A stretch of DNA of 64,000 bases. Source: Actinomycetota bacterium. Its GTDB lineage: Bacteria > Actinomycetota > Thermoleophilia > Miltoncostaeales > Miltoncostaeaceae. Made by a program: the position numbers and the translations under genes. Location: NCBI GenBank assembly GCA_020636905.1, contig JACJWX010000001.1, positions 186,001 to 250,000 on the forward strand. The letters run 5' to 3'. A model generated the notes under the pieces. It did not search any database and was not told the origin of the DNA. It worked only from the letters and a program-made list of their open reading frames with translations. Of the stretch, positions 1 to 8,187 are shown piece after piece; the stretch's first letter is position 1; every line of letters begins with the position of its first letter.

Positions 1-1
1 G

Positions 2-871
2 GAGGCTCCCTGGGCCAGGTGGTGGCACGTGGTCGCCATCGGCCAGCGGCGCCCGGTCGAGCTCGCCGACGCCGTCGCGGCCACCCTCGAAGACCTCGTG
101 CCCGTCGACCCCGACGCCCGCGAGGTCCGGCGCCGCCTCGAGGATCTCGCGGACGAACTGCGCGCCATGGACGGTAGCGATCCGTCGCGCGCCCGGTTCT
201 CGCTGCAGGGGGTGTGCACCGACACGCCGGCGCGCGCACTGCTCACCGGGCGCTCGTCGGCCAGCTTCGTCGCCGAGCCCGGCTGGGAGGCGATGCGGCT
301 GGTGCGCCTCGCGCCGTCCGACGGGCCCCAGGCCGGCAATCGTGCGCACCTCCCCATCGGCGACATCATCGAACTCGTCGCCCGTGGGGACCGGGGCGCC
401 GACCGGCCCGTGCCGCCGGATCGGCCGGCCATGCTGGCGCCCGACGACCTTCTCAACGGCGTCCGCGAGGACCGCGGGGTGCGCGATCAGCGCCTTCTCG
501 ACCTCGCCGACGAGGTCCGCAGTGAACGTGAGGTCCTTGCCGTCGAGCGCAGCCAGCTCCGGCAGCAGAAGGCCGCGCTCGCGGCGGCCATGCGCCAGGT
601 GAAGGACATGGCCGACCGTGGTGTGGTCGCCGCGGCGGGTCAGCTCCCGTCCTCGCGCGCGGAGGCCGCGGCGCTCCTCGAGGTGGACGTCGACGCCCCC
701 GCGACCGAGGTGGAACGGGCCTTCAAGCGCCAGGTGGTCCGGTGCCATCCGGATCGCGTCGAAGGACTGCATCCCACGATCCGCGGGCATGCCGAGGGCC
801 TCACCGTGGCACTCACCGCCGCCCGCGACATGCTCAAGGGCGTGCCGAGCGCCGCCCGCCGCCGGTCCTGA
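2..871 (+). CDS. J-domain-containing protein, probably 5' partial
   Basis: The C-terminal 70 residues resemble a J domain: an HPD tripeptide sits in RCHPDRVEGLHP near the end, after a helix rich in basic residues. A J domain normally docks on DnaK/Hsp70. A likely coiled-coil helix rich in Glu, Arg and Gln lies just before it (about residues 150-205). The N-terminal 140 residues are not recognised. The frame is open to the first base of the window. The first possible start is GTG at 29, but it has no well-placed Shine-Dalgarno, so the true start is probably outside the window. The gene converges on the SDR gene that ends at 902. The J-domain assignment rests on HPD and its position; the cellular role is unknown. 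Confidence 0.7.
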   Translation, partial: EAPWARWWHVVAIGQRRPVELADAVAATLEDLVPVDPDAREVRRRLEDLADELRAMDGSDPSRARFSLQGVCTDTPARALLTGRSSASFVAEPGWEAMRLVRLAPSDGPQAGNRAHLPIGDIIELVARGDRGADRPVPPDRPAMLAPDDLLNGVREDRGVRDQRLLDLADEVRSEREVLAVERSQLRQQKAALAAAMRQVKDMADRGVVAAAGQLPSSRAEAAALLEVDVDAPATEVERAFKRQVVRCHPDRVEGLHPTIRGHAEGLTVALTAARDMLKGVPSAARRRS

Positions 872-901
872 CCCACGTCTGAAGGTTCGCCGCGCGGGCC
901 G

Positions 902-2395
902 TCAGGTGGTCGGGCCGCCCCAGCCGGTCGCCGGCGGCGAACCCTGGTCTTCGGCCTGGTTGGCGATCGACCGCAGCATGCCGCGGAAGATGTGGGTGTG
1001 GAGTGGCGACACCGCGATCCAATACAGGTGGCCGAACAATCCTGACGGTTCGTAGAACGCGGTCTGCCGGATCATCGCGCCCGTCGCCGTCGGTTCGACC
1101 CGCCACTGCAGCCACGCGCGTCCCGGGAGACGCATCTCGGCGCGCAGGCGCAGCAGGCGGTCCTGCTCGAACGCGTCGACCCGCCAGAAGTCGACGGTGT
1201 CGCCGATGGCCAGCTCGACCGGGTTGTGGCGTCCGCGCCGGAGCCCCACCCCACCAACGAGCGAGTCGACCAGCCCGCGCAGCGACCAGAGGAAATCGCC
1301 CGCGTACCAGCCGGAGCTTCCCCCGATGCGCTGGATCGGCGCGAACGCGGACGCCGGGTCCACCGAGACCTCGACGATCCGCGAGTCGACGCGCTGGCGC
1401 CGCAGGGGACGACCGCTGCCGGTGCGGAACGGGCGGTACGAGGAGAAGGCGTCCGACCAGCGGGTGGGCGGGGCATCGCCGTCGGCGAGCGCGCGTCCGA
1501 TGGCGACCTCGGCCGACATCGGCGCGATCTCGGGGAAGGCGTCCCGGGCGGCGTTGCTGTTGACGACCGTCTCGTTGCGGAGCCCGTCGATCATCTTCTT
1601 GGCGACGCGGGCGTAGACCGGCGTGACCAGGCCCAGCCAGAGGCTCGACAGATGGGGCGTCAGGAGCGGCACGCCGATGATCCGTCGGCGAAGCCCCTGC
1701 TGGCGAGCCGTCTCGAGCATCAGCGTGCGGTAGGTCATGACGTCGGGGCCGCCGATCTCGTAGACGCCCGCCGGGCGGGTGAGGTCCACCGCGGCACGCA
1801 GGTACGCGATCACGTCATCGATGGCGATCGGCTGGGTGCGTGTGGCCACCCAGCGCGGGGCGATCATGACCGGCAGGCGCTGGACGAGCGCGCTGATGGA
1901 CTCGAAGGAGAGGCTGCCCGAACCGATGATGATGCCGGCGCGGAACTCGGTGGTCGGGATGCGCGCCGCGAGCTCCGCGCCCGTCTGGTGGCGGCTCGCG
2001 AGGTGGTCCGACAGGTCGTCTCCGTGCCCGAGGCCGCCCAGGTAGATCACCCGGTCGACGCCCTGCTGGACCGCGGCGCGCGCGAAGTTGGCGGCGGCCC
2101 TCCGGTCGTCGTCGCGGAAGTTCCCTTTCGATCCCATGGAATGGACGAGGTAATAGGCGACGTCGACGCCGCGCAGGGCCTCGTTGAGGCGTTCCGGCTC
2201 AAGGACGTCGGCGATCACCGTGCTCGTGGTCGGCGCGGCATGCCGGAGCGCGCGGGGCCGGCGCAACATGCAGACGACCGGGATCCCGTCGGCCTCGAAC
2301 GAGCGGAGCAGGCGCCCGCCGACGTAGCCGGTGGCACCGGTGATCAGGATCCGCGGGCGTTCGGCGTCAGCCGGTCGGTCGGGCGTGGCGTCCAT
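902..2395 (-). CDS. SDR-family NAD(P)-binding protein with C-terminal DUF2867 domain
   Basis: The 497-residue protein has two parts. The N-terminal half is a Rossmann NAD(P)-binding fold of the atypical/extended SDR type: a GATGYVGG glycine motif lies at residues 20-27, followed by an acidic DVLEPE turn and a YYLVHSMG segment as in YbjT-like proteins. The C-terminal part (about residue 330 onward) looks like DUF2867, a lipid-binding-like fold often fused to this SDR type, with typical FWRVDAFE and LWLQWRV-like segments. The substrate is unknown. The gene starts with ATG six bases after the end of the small gene at 2402-2782, so the two are probably cotranscribed. Confidence 0.85.
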   Translation of the reverse strand: MDATPDRPADAERPRILITGATGYVGGRLLRSFEADGIPVVCMLRRPRALRHAAPTTSTVIADVLEPERLNEALRGVDVAYYLVHSMGSKGNFRDDDRRAAANFARAAVQQGVDRVIYLGGLGHGDDLSDHLASRHQTGAELAARIPTTEFRAGIIIGSGSLSFESISALVQRLPVMIAPRWVATRTQPIAIDDVIAYLRAAVDLTRPAGVYEIGGPDVMTYRTLMLETARQQGLRRRIIGVPLLTPHLSSLWLGLVTPVYARVAKKMIDGLRNETVVNSNAARDAFPEIAPMSAEVAIGRALADGDAPPTRWSDAFSSYRPFRTGSGRPLRRQRVDSRIVEVSVDPASAFAPIQRIGGSSGWYAGDFLWSLRGLVDSLVGGVGLRRGRHNPVELAIGDTVDFWRVDAFEQDRLLRLRAEMRLPGRAWLQWRVEPTATGAMIRQTAFYEPSGLFGHLYWIAVSPLHTHIFRGMLRSIANQAEDQGSPPATGWGGPTT

Positions 2396-2401
2396 GGTCG
2401 A

Positions 2402-2782
2402 TCAGCGTCCCTGGGGGTGGGGGACGAGCGGCAGGCGCAGCTGCTGCGCGGTGGTCTCGGGATCGTCGACGTCCAGCACGACGCGATCGAAGCGGCCGCC
2501 GGATTTCAGGTCGATCACGACCACGCGGGGCGAGCCCCACCACCGCCAGTACTGCCGCTTCCGCGGGCGCCCCCGGAAGTGGCCGACCCTCGCCCGGCGC
2601 GGGAACGCCAGCCCGCCGGTGCGCAGCCACACACCGCGTGTGGCCTCGCCGACCGTCATCACCCGGACCTCGTCGAGCAGGCTGAACGGAATCGTCACGC
2701 TCGTGCGCAGTCCCCAGACGCGGTCCATGCCGGTGATCCGGATCTCGTGGTGATCGGCTCTGGTCAGCACCTCCACGCCCAC
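2402..2782 (-). CDS. small hypothetical protein, possibly PH-like fold
   Basis: 126 residues with no clear family match. The pattern of short alternating hydrophobic strands, a central basic Trp-rich stretch (around residues 70-85) and a final amphipathic helix is what small bacterial PH-like proteins show, but this is only a resemblance. The GTG start at 2782 is supported by a good Shine-Dalgarno (GGAGGTG) about eight bases upstream. It is the first gene of a probable two-gene unit with the SDR-DUF2867 gene. No function is proposed. Confidence 0.7.
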   Translation of the reverse strand: MGVEVLTRADHHEIRITGMDRVWGLRTSVTIPFSLLDEVRVMTVGEATRGVWLRTGGLAFPRRARVGHFRGRPRKRQYWRWWGSPRVVVIDLKSGGRFDRVVLDVDDPETTAQQLRLPLVPHPQGR

Positions 2783-2850
2783 AACACACCTCCGGCCCCA
2801 GCGGTCCGTCTCAGGCTACCCGCTTCGTACTCGCGGCTTTCCGCCGCCGG

Positions 2851-3981
2851 TCACGTGGCGCGGGGGTAGCGGCGGCCCCGCCACACCGCGCCGCCCGTCA
2901 TCCGGTCGAGCGCTCCCCGGACGGCCGCGGCGACGAGCACCACCATGCCGACGGGCAGCGTGACCGCGTCCCGGCGCGGTGTGGGGACCATGGGCCCCGC
3001 CAGGCGCTGCGCCGCCACCTGGGCGCCGATCGCCACGAGCGGCGCCGCGACTCGCGTCCGGCGGCCGGGCCTGACACCCGCCAGGAGGCTGACCCAGGGG
3101 GCGAGGGTGAGGGCGGCCACGAGGGCCGCACCGGCGATCGCCTTGCCCGGTCCGCCTGGATGCCCGAAGGACGCGTTCTTGCGCCAGCCGCGCCAGAGGT
3201 CGCGTGCACCGTGGTACATGCGCAGGTGGACCACACGGTGTCCCTGGACATGGCTCAGAAGTCCGCCCGCGGCCTTGACCCGCGTGGCGAGGGTGACGTC
3301 GTCCACCATCCGCGAGCGCTGGGCCCGGTGGCCGCCGATCCGTTCGTAGAGCCCGCGGTCGATCAGGATGAACCCGCCCGCGGCCAGGGCCACCGGGGAC
3401 GACGGGTGCCGCGCGAGCGGGCCGGGCGCCACGAAGGTGCCGATGGCCACCAGCGCGGCAGGGATGACCCAGCGTTCGGCGCGCGTCACACAATCCACCC
3501 GCGGAAACAGGGTCACCCCGCCCCGGCCGAGGGTGCGCGCCGCCGTCAGCGCGCGGGCCACCGCATCCGGTTCGAACACCATGTCGGCGTCCGAGAACAC
3601 CAGCCATGCGGTGTCCGGCGCCTCCCCGGCGCCCTTCCAGCAGGCCCAGTTCTTTCCGATCCACCCGTCAGGAAGCGGGCCGGCTTCGACGACGCGTACG
3701 CGCGGGTCCCCGTCGGCCGCCCGGCGAGCCACGTCCCCGGTGCCATCGGTGGATCCGTCATCGACCACGATGATGGCCGCGAGCGGCGGCGTCTGCGCGC
3801 GCAGCGTTGCGACGCAGTGCCCGATGGAGCGGGCCTCGTCACGCGCGGGAACCACCACCGCCACCGGCATGACGGCGTCCTCCGCCGGCGCGAACACGGT
3901 GGCTTCGGGCACGGCGCGGCGTTCGTGCAGCTGCAATCCGACGACGGCGGACCAGACCGCGGCGGCGATGGCCGTCACCAT
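2851..3981 (-). CDS. glycosyltransferase family 2, membrane-associated (CrtQ/HpnB-like)
   Basis: 376 residues. A short N-terminal hydrophobic segment is followed by a GT-A fold: VVPAR near the start of the domain, DDGSTDGT (nucleotide-sugar binding), SDAD (the DxD metal site), a later VDD acid pair as the probable base, and a RMYHGARDLWRGW segment resembling the basic motif of processive and carotenoid-type GT2 enzymes. Two to three hydrophobic helices at the C terminus suggest membrane attachment. Related proteins glycosylate lipids or carotenoids; the acceptor here cannot be read. The ATG at 3981 lies six bases after the upstream small gene, with GGAGG in the overlap region. Confidence 0.85.
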   Translation of the reverse strand: MVTAIAAAVWSAVVGLQLHERRAVPEATVFAPAEDAVMPVAVVVPARDEARSIGHCVATLRAQTPPLAAIIVVDDGSTDGTGDVARRAADGDPRVRVVEAGPLPDGWIGKNWACWKGAGEAPDTAWLVFSDADMVFEPDAVARALTAARTLGRGGVTLFPRVDCVTRAERWVIPAALVAIGTFVAPGPLARHPSSPVALAAGGFILIDRGLYERIGGHRAQRSRMVDDVTLATRVKAAGGLLSHVQGHRVVHLRMYHGARDLWRGWRKNASFGHPGGPGKAIAGAALVAALTLAPWVSLLAGVRPGRRTRVAAPLVAIGAQVAAQRLAGPMVPTPRRDAVTLPVGMVVLVAAAVRGALDRMTGGAVWRGRRYPRAT

Positions 3982-3987
3982 CCCGGG

Positions 3988-4236
3988 TCAGTCCTCCCAG
4001 TCGTCTTCGCGGGCCAGGCTCGCGTAGGCGCGCCACTCCCGGATGATCAGCCTGGCCGTCCGCCAGCGCAGCCCGGGCTGGGTGGATTCGAGCAGCTGCC
4101 GGGCCAGTCCCTCGGCGTCGCGGGCCGGCGGGCGTCCCAGTTCCTTGAGCACCGTCCACACGTCGGATTCATCGAGTTTGGGGCGTTCCGTGAGGATGTA
4201 GTCGACCGCCTCGCCCCAGTCCAGTTCGTCGTCCAC
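3988..4236 (-). CDS. small hypothetical protein
   Basis: 82 residues from a GTG at 4236. It is acidic at the N terminus (VDDELDWGEAVDYIL) and has two predicted helices with conserved-looking Trp residues. A TTG at 4278 would add 14 residues but would intrude on the divergent gene's upstream region. The GTG has an AATACT hexamer a few bases upstream, which could be the -10 of a leaderless transcript. It sits just upstream of the GT2 gene and is probably cotranscribed with it. No family recognised. Confidence 0.6.
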   Translation of the reverse strand: MDDELDWGEAVDYILTERPKLDESDVWTVLKELGRPPARDAEGLARQLLESTQPGLRWRTARLIIREWRAYASLAREDDWED

Positions 4237-4311
4237 GCCACGAGTATTGCGTGTCGGGACGACTGCCACCGGCCTCAAGTGTCACCGCGGGCCGGTCGAT
4301 CTGGATGGAGG

Positions 4312-4566
4312 ATGGCGAACCCACCGACTGACCCGATGACACCGCGCGCCGTTGGCGCCCTGGCCTGCATGCTCGAGGTCCTCGACGGCCACACCGAGGC
4401 CCCCCTGCGGGTCCGCGGCCACGCGGCGAGCTGGAGCCATGAGGTCTTCGAGGTCCAGGAGGAGTTCGAGCTGGGCCCCCGGGGACGCCGCTTTCTGCTG
4501 TCGGTCGCGCCGAGCGCGCCCGACGGCCTGCTCGTCCCTCTGCGAAACGCCGGGAGCATCCAATGA
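4312..4566 (+). CDS. small hypothetical protein
   Basis: 84 residues, unknown family. The frame is open much further upstream, but that part is the antisense of the GT2 gene; the credible gene begins at ATG 4312 (or ATG 4336). It is supported by an ATGA overlap with the next gene, which is typical of real coupled genes here. It contains an acidic stretch EVFEVQEEFELG in its middle. Confidence is moderate because of its size and the lack of a recognisable domain. Confidence 0.5.
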   Translation: MANPPTDPMTPRAVGALACMLEVLDGHTEAPLRVRGHAASWSHEVFEVQEEFELGPRGRRFLLSVAPSAPDGLLVPLRNAGSIQ

Positions 4567-4838
4567 GTCCGCCCAGCCGCAGCGTCATTCCATCGGGCGT
4601 CCCGGCCGTGGACGACGTGCAGCGCCATTGCCACCGGGTTCGTTCCGCGGGCTCGCCGAACGCCGCCGCCCGGTCCGCGCTGGTGAACGACTACCACCGC
4701 CTGTGCAAAGGCCTCTCCGTGGACCCCGACGAGACGCCGACCAATCTGGATCTGCAGCGGGCGTCCGCCGCGCTGCTCCGGGTCGCCGCCGCCGCCGAAG
4801 CGGCCGCCACTCGCACCGGTCGCACGCCCCGCCGCTGA
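4563..4838 (+). CDS. small hypothetical protein
   Basis: 91 residues, unknown family. The ATG overlaps the stop of the preceding small gene by four bases, so the pair is translationally coupled. The protein is Ala-rich and helical in its C-terminal half and ends with an Arg-rich tail. It precedes the rpmG-secE-nusG group but is separated from it by a probable promoter. Confidence 0.55.
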   Translation: MSPPSRSVIPSGVPAVDDVQRHCHRVRSAGSPNAAARSALVNDYHRLCKGLSVDPDETPTNLDLQRASAALLRVAAAAEAAATRTGRTPRR

Positions 4839-4876
4839 TTCACCGCGCCGTGGTCGGCGCGAATCGGATCGTGTGG

Positions 4877-4882
4877 TAGCCT
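4877..4882 (+). promoter_or_regulatory. possible -10 element (TAGCCT) upstream of rpmG
   Basis: TAGCCT followed by GC lies 34 bases before the rpmG start. The same TANNCTGC pattern recurs before rplK, rplA and rpsL in this window. No good -35 is seen. Confidence 0.35.
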
Positions 4883-4916
4883 GCCGCTTCCTGCCGTCGG
4901 AGCGAAAGGCTGGTCT

Positions 4917-5078
4917 GTGCCTCCGGGACAACGACTTGCGATCACGCTTGCCTGCCAAGAATGCAAGCGCCGCAACTATCAGACGAACAAGAGTCGGCGT
5001 AACACCCCGGACCGGATCGAGCTGAGCAAGTACTGCCGGTGGTGTGGACGTCACACTGCACATCGGGAGACGCGCTAG
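4917..5078 (+). CDS. rpmG: 50S ribosomal protein L33
   Basis: 53 residues, the usual length for L33, which sits near the E site of the large subunit. Two CxxC pairs (CQEC and CRWC) show the zinc-binding form, followed by the RNA-binding segment ELSKYCRWCGRHTAH typical of the C terminus. The GTG start at 4917 is the only one that gives a normal N terminus. It is followed by tRNA-Trp and secE, the classical order. Confidence 0.95.
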   Translation: MPPGQRLAITLACQECKRRNYQTNKSRRNTPDRIELSKYCRWCGRHTAHRETR

Positions 5079-5098
5079 CCCTCCCGTGGTGCGACCGT

Positions 5099-5171
5099 AG
5101 GGTCGTAGCTCAATTGGTAGAGCACCGGTCTCCAAAACCGGGGGTTGGGGGTTCGAGTCCCTCCGGCCCTG
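5099..5171 (+). tRNA. tRNA-Trp (CCA anticodon)
   Basis: 73 bases fold as a complete cloverleaf. Acceptor AGGGTCG pairs with CGGCCCT (one T.G pair), discriminator G at 5171; D arm GCTC/GAGC; anticodon stem CCGGT/ACCGG with loop CTCCAAA, anticodon CCA; T arm GGGGG/CCCTC around TTCGAGT. The 3' CCA is not encoded. It lies between rpmG and secE and is probably cut out of their common transcript. Confidence 0.97.
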
Positions 5172-5186
5172 TTACGAACTGAACAC

Positions 5187-5528
5187 ATGGCACGAATCCG
5201 ACCCGCACGAAATCAAGACGGCGGACCCTCGAAGGGTGAGGGCGACAAAACGCCTGCGCGCGCCCGGCGCCGCGAGCGGACGTCTCCGCGACCCCAGGCA
5301 CCGCAGAAGCGGGAGAAGTCCGGTTCCGTCACCAAGGCGGTCCAGGAACGGCGCCGCGGGTCCCAGTTCGTGTCCGACGTCATCGCCGAACTGCGCAAGG
5401 TGCAGTGGCCGACGCGTTCGCAGCTGGCCCAGTCGACCGCCGTCGTGCTGCTGGTCGTGGCCATCGTGGTCGTCTATCTCGCCGCGGTCGACGCCGTCGT
5501 GAGTCGGGCCGTCAGCGCCATCTTCTAA
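5187..5528 (+). CDS. secE: protein translocase subunit SecE
   Basis: 113 residues. SecE clamps SecY in the Sec membrane channel. A long basic, Pro-rich cytoplasmic N terminus (residues 1-60) precedes the conserved amphipathic helix ELRKVQWPTRSQLAQST and a single membrane helix (about residues 85-107), the one-TM form of Gram-positive and actinobacterial SecE. ATG 5187 was chosen because longer in-frame starts would run into the tRNA. It is followed by nusG after 30 bases. Confidence 0.95.
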   Translation: MARIRPARNQDGGPSKGEGDKTPARARRRERTSPRPQAPQKREKSGSVTKAVQERRRGSQFVSDVIAELRKVQWPTRSQLAQSTAVVLLVVAIVVVYLAAVDAVVSRAVSAIF

Positions 5529-5558
5529 CCACCACCGAGCGAGGAAACCTCACCGCAC

Positions 5559-6086
5559 GTGTTCCGCTGGTACGTCATCAACACCTATTCAGGCCACGAG
5601 AAGAAGGTCAAGGCCAACCTCGAGCACCGGCTCGTCTCGATGGGGCAGAAGGAACGGGTCCGTCAGATCGTGATTCCCACCGAGCAGGTGGTCGAGACCA
5701 ACAAGGACGGTCAGAAGGTTCAGACCGAGAAGCGGACGCTCCCGGGATACGTCCTCGTGCAGATGGACATGACGCCCGACGCCCTCTGGGTGGTCAAGGA
5801 CACGCCCGGGGTCACCGGCTTCGTCGGTTCCGCGTCCGATCCGGTCCCGCTGACCCAGCCCGAGATCGATCGCCTGCTCCACACCGAGACCGAGGCCCGG
5901 CCCAAGGTGCGGGCCGAGTTCACGGTCGGCGAACAGGTCAAGGTCATCGCCGGTCCGCTCTCGGACTTCACCGGTGAGATCGCCGAGATCAACTCTGAGG
6001 CCGGCCGCCTGAAGGTGCTGGTCAGCATCTTCGGCCGCGAGACCCCCGCCGACCTGTCCTTCGATCAGGTCAAGAAGCTCACCTGA
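5559..6086 (+). CDS. nusG: transcription termination/antitermination protein NusG
   Basis: 175 residues with an NGN domain (starting FRWYVINTYSGHE) and a C-terminal KOW domain (FTVGEQVKVIAGPLSDFTGEI). NusG binds the RNA polymerase clamp and links it to Rho or to ribosomal S10. It uses a GTG start at 5559, with GAGG about 16 bases upstream, a rather long spacing. It is cotranscribed with secE; rplK follows after a 122-base gap that contains a possible promoter. Confidence 0.96.
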   Translation: MFRWYVINTYSGHEKKVKANLEHRLVSMGQKERVRQIVIPTEQVVETNKDGQKVQTEKRTLPGYVLVQMDMTPDALWVVKDTPGVTGFVGSASDPVPLTQPEIDRLLHTETEARPKVRAEFTVGEQVKVIAGPLSDFTGEIAEINSEAGRLKVLVSIFGRETPADLSFDQVKKLT

Positions 6087-6131
6087 TGGTCGGTCGCTCG
6101 ATCTAGGGTCGCGCCGCGGCTGCGGCCCGGC

Positions 6132-6137
6132 TACACT
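6132..6137 (+). promoter_or_regulatory. possible -10 element (TACACT) upstream of rplK
   Basis: TACACTGCAC lies 72 bases before rplK in the nusG-rplK gap and resembles TACGCTGCAC before rplA. No clear -35 is visible. Confidence 0.35.
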
Positions 6138-6208
6138 GCACCGCCCGATCCGCCGGCGACACGCGCGCACGCCACGGATCGCCATCCCGAACCGCGCACC
6201 AGGCAGAC

Positions 6209-6634
6209 ATGGCGAAGAAGGTCCTCAACAGCATCAAGCTCCAGATCCCGGGCGGGCAGGCCTCACCTGCGCCGCCGGTCGGTCCCGCGCTCGGTGCCGC
6301 AAGCATCAACATCATGGAGTTCTGCAAGGCGTTCAACGCGCAGACCCAGGCGAGCACGGGGACCATCATCCCGGTGGTGATCACGGTCTACGAGGACCGG
6401 TCGTTCGACTTCATCACCAAGACGCCTCCGGCGCCGGTCCTGATCCGCCAGGCACTCGGGATCAACAAGGGGTCGTCGGTGCCGCAGTCCGACAAGGTCG
6501 GAACGCTCACCAGGGACCAGGTCCGTCAGATCGCCGAGACCAAGATGCCGGACCTGAACGCCAACTCGATCGAGACCGCCATGTCGATGATCGCGGGGAC
6601 CGCTCGCAGCATGGGAGTGTTGGTCGAGGACTAG
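6209..6634 (+). CDS. rplK: 50S ribosomal protein L11
   Basis: 141 residues, the standard L11 length. The N-terminal domain has the proline-rich PGGQASPAPPVGPALG motif, and the C-terminal domain binds the 23S GTPase centre and thiostrepton site. L11 positions the L7/L12 stalk and is needed for RelA-type stringent response. ATG start. rplA follows after an 80-base gap. Confidence 0.98.
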   Translation: MAKKVLNSIKLQIPGGQASPAPPVGPALGAASINIMEFCKAFNAQTQASTGTIIPVVITVYEDRSFDFITKTPPAPVLIRQALGINKGSSVPQSDKVGTLTRDQVRQIAETKMPDLNANSIETAMSMIAGTARSMGVLVED

Positions 6635-6674
6635 GGGTGGCCGCGGCGCCCTTTCGGTGCCGCACCGCAGCCGC

Positions 6675-6680
6675 TACGCT
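6675..6680 (+). promoter_or_regulatory. possible -10 element (TACGCT) upstream of rplA
   Basis: TACGCTGCACGGC lies 34 bases before rplA, matching the TACACTGCAC before rplK. It suggests a second promoter between the two genes. Confidence 0.3.
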
Positions 6681-6713
6681 GCACGGCCGCAACGCTGAGG
6701 GAGGAGAACGAGG

Positions 6714-7436
6714 GTGTCGAAGCGCGGAAAGCGCTACACGCAGGCGCGGGAAGAAGTCGAACGGCAGGGGATCTACCAGCCGCTCGAGGCCATGCGTCTG
6801 ATCAAAGCGCAGGAACTCACACGATTCGACGCCACCGTCGAGCTGCACATCCGGCTCGGGCTCAACGTCCGGCACGCCGACCAGCAGCTCCGCGGGACGA
6901 TCGCCCTGCCGCACGGCACCGGCCGCTCGGTCACGGTCGCCGTCTTCGCCCAGGGTGACAAGGCCCGCGAGGCCGAAGAGGCCGGCGCCGACGTGGTCGG
7001 CGGAGACGATCTGGCCGCGCGCGTCAAGGACGGGTTCACCGACTTCGACGTGGCCATCGCCACGCCCGACATGATGGGGACCGTCGGCCAGCTCGGCCGT
7101 GTCCTCGGACCCGCCGGGAAGATGCCGAACCCCAAGACGGGCACCGTGACCTTCGACGTCGCCAAGGCGGTCGAGGACGTCAAGGGTGGGAAGGTCGAGT
7201 ACCGCACCGACCGCTCGGCCATCATCCACCTGGGAATCGGCAAGCGCAGCTTCGAGATCGAACAGCTCGTCGAGAACTACCAGGCGGTGTTCGACGAGAT
7301 CCAGCGGGTCAAGCCCGCGTCGGCGAAGGGCCGCTACCTGCGGTCGATCACCATCGCACAAACCATGGGCCCGGGCATCCCGGTCGACCCCTCACGCACC
7401 AGCAACATGCTCGAGGAGGCCGCGGTCTCGGCGTAA
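6714..7436 (+). CDS. rplA: 50S ribosomal protein L1
   Basis: 240 residues. L1 forms the mobile stalk by the E site and can repress its own operon by binding the mRNA. Typical segments are visible: the second domain with GDKAREAEEAGADVVGGDDL, the PNPKTGTVT loop near residue 140, and a C-terminal part ending in SITIAQTMGPGI. GTG start at 6714 with GGAGGAG about ten bases upstream. Confidence 0.98.
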   Translation: MSKRGKRYTQAREEVERQGIYQPLEAMRLIKAQELTRFDATVELHIRLGLNVRHADQQLRGTIALPHGTGRSVTVAVFAQGDKAREAEEAGADVVGGDDLAARVKDGFTDFDVAIATPDMMGTVGQLGRVLGPAGKMPNPKTGTVTFDVAKAVEDVKGGKVEYRTDRSAIIHLGIGKRSFEIEQLVENYQAVFDEIQRVKPASAKGRYLRSITIAQTMGPGIPVDPSRTSNMLEEAAVSA

Positions 7437-7460
7437 CCACTCGCCACACGTGAGCTGATC

Positions 7461-7611
7461 GAAGACCCACGGGGGCGACTCGTCGCCTCAAACCGGCCGC
7501 GAGGCCACCCGTGCGAGATCGGTGACGAACCTCCGGCCCGACCCTTTGCGTGTCGCTGCCCGGTGGTCTGTGCCGCTCCCGCACGACCAACCGACAGAGG
7601 AGGTGAACAGT
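7461..7611 (+). promoter_or_regulatory. probable L10 leader (rplJ-rplL autoregulatory RNA)
   Basis: The 175-base rplA-rplJ gap contains a three-way-junction-like fold. CACGGG (7468-7473) pairs with CCCGTG (7508-7513), enclosing hairpins GGCGA/TCGCC (7474-7487) and GGCC-GCGA-GGCC (7495-7506, a GNRA tetraloop), with GAAGACC just 5'. Position and shape match the known L10(L12)4-binding leader, which represses translation of rplJ and rplL. The match is from memory of the family, not a covariance search. Confidence 0.55.
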
Positions 7612-8136
7612 ATGAACCGGGAGGAAAAGGCCGAATCCATTCGCGAGATCGAAGCGCGTCTGGACACGACCGACACCATCATCGCCGCGGATTTCCGCGG
7701 ACTGTCGGTGCTGGAGATCTCCGCGCTGCGGTCGTCGCTCCGCGAGGCCGACGCGCAGATGACCGTCGTCAAGAACACGCTTGCGCGCCGTGCGGTCAGC
7801 GCGAAGGACCGTGAGGTCCTGCTGCCGTACCTGACGGGCCCGACCGGACTCGTCTGGGTCCACGGTGACGCCGCGGTCGCCGCGAAGGCGCTCGACACGT
7901 TCGCGACGTCGCATCAGGCGCTCGAGGTGAAGGGCGGCATCCTGGAGGGCGAAGAGCTCGACGCGGACGGCATCAAGCAACTCGCCAAGCTGCCCAGCCG
8001 CGACGAACTCATCGCGAAGCTCGCCGGAGGCGTCGCCGCGCCGCTGCGCGGTCTTGCGGGCAGCATGAACAACATGATCACCGGCCTGGCGCGCAGCCTG
8101 GCGGCGGTGCAGTCACAGAAGGCGTCCGAGGGCTGA
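7612..8136 (+). CDS. rplJ: 50S ribosomal protein L10
   Basis: 174 residues, the base of the L7/L12 stalk. It contains the N-terminal RNA-binding domain with ADFRGLSVLEISALR and VVKNTLARRA motifs, and a C-terminal helix (residues 140-174) that binds L7/L12 dimers. ATG 7612 was chosen over upstream in-frame codons because of the strong AGAGGAGGTG Shine-Dalgarno just before it. It pairs with rplL after 51 bases. Confidence 0.97.
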   Translation: MNREEKAESIREIEARLDTTDTIIAADFRGLSVLEISALRSSLREADAQMTVVKNTLARRAVSAKDREVLLPYLTGPTGLVWVHGDAAVAAKALDTFATSHQALEVKGGILEGEELDADGIKQLAKLPSRDELIAKLAGGVAAPLRGLAGSMNNMITGLARSLAAVQSQKASEG

Positions 8137-8187
8137 GGCGCCTCGATCCCAACGCAACGTTCACGTACGTCAAGGAGAACAGCAGAC

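Noticed and set aside
3160..4311. Plus-strand extension of the small gene at 4312
   Set aside because: It lies antisense to the glycosyltransferase and small gene; only the last 84 codons, with a coupled neighbour, look real.
5145..5186. Longer start for secE
   Set aside because: It would run through the tRNA-Trp gene; ATG 5187 gives the normal protein.
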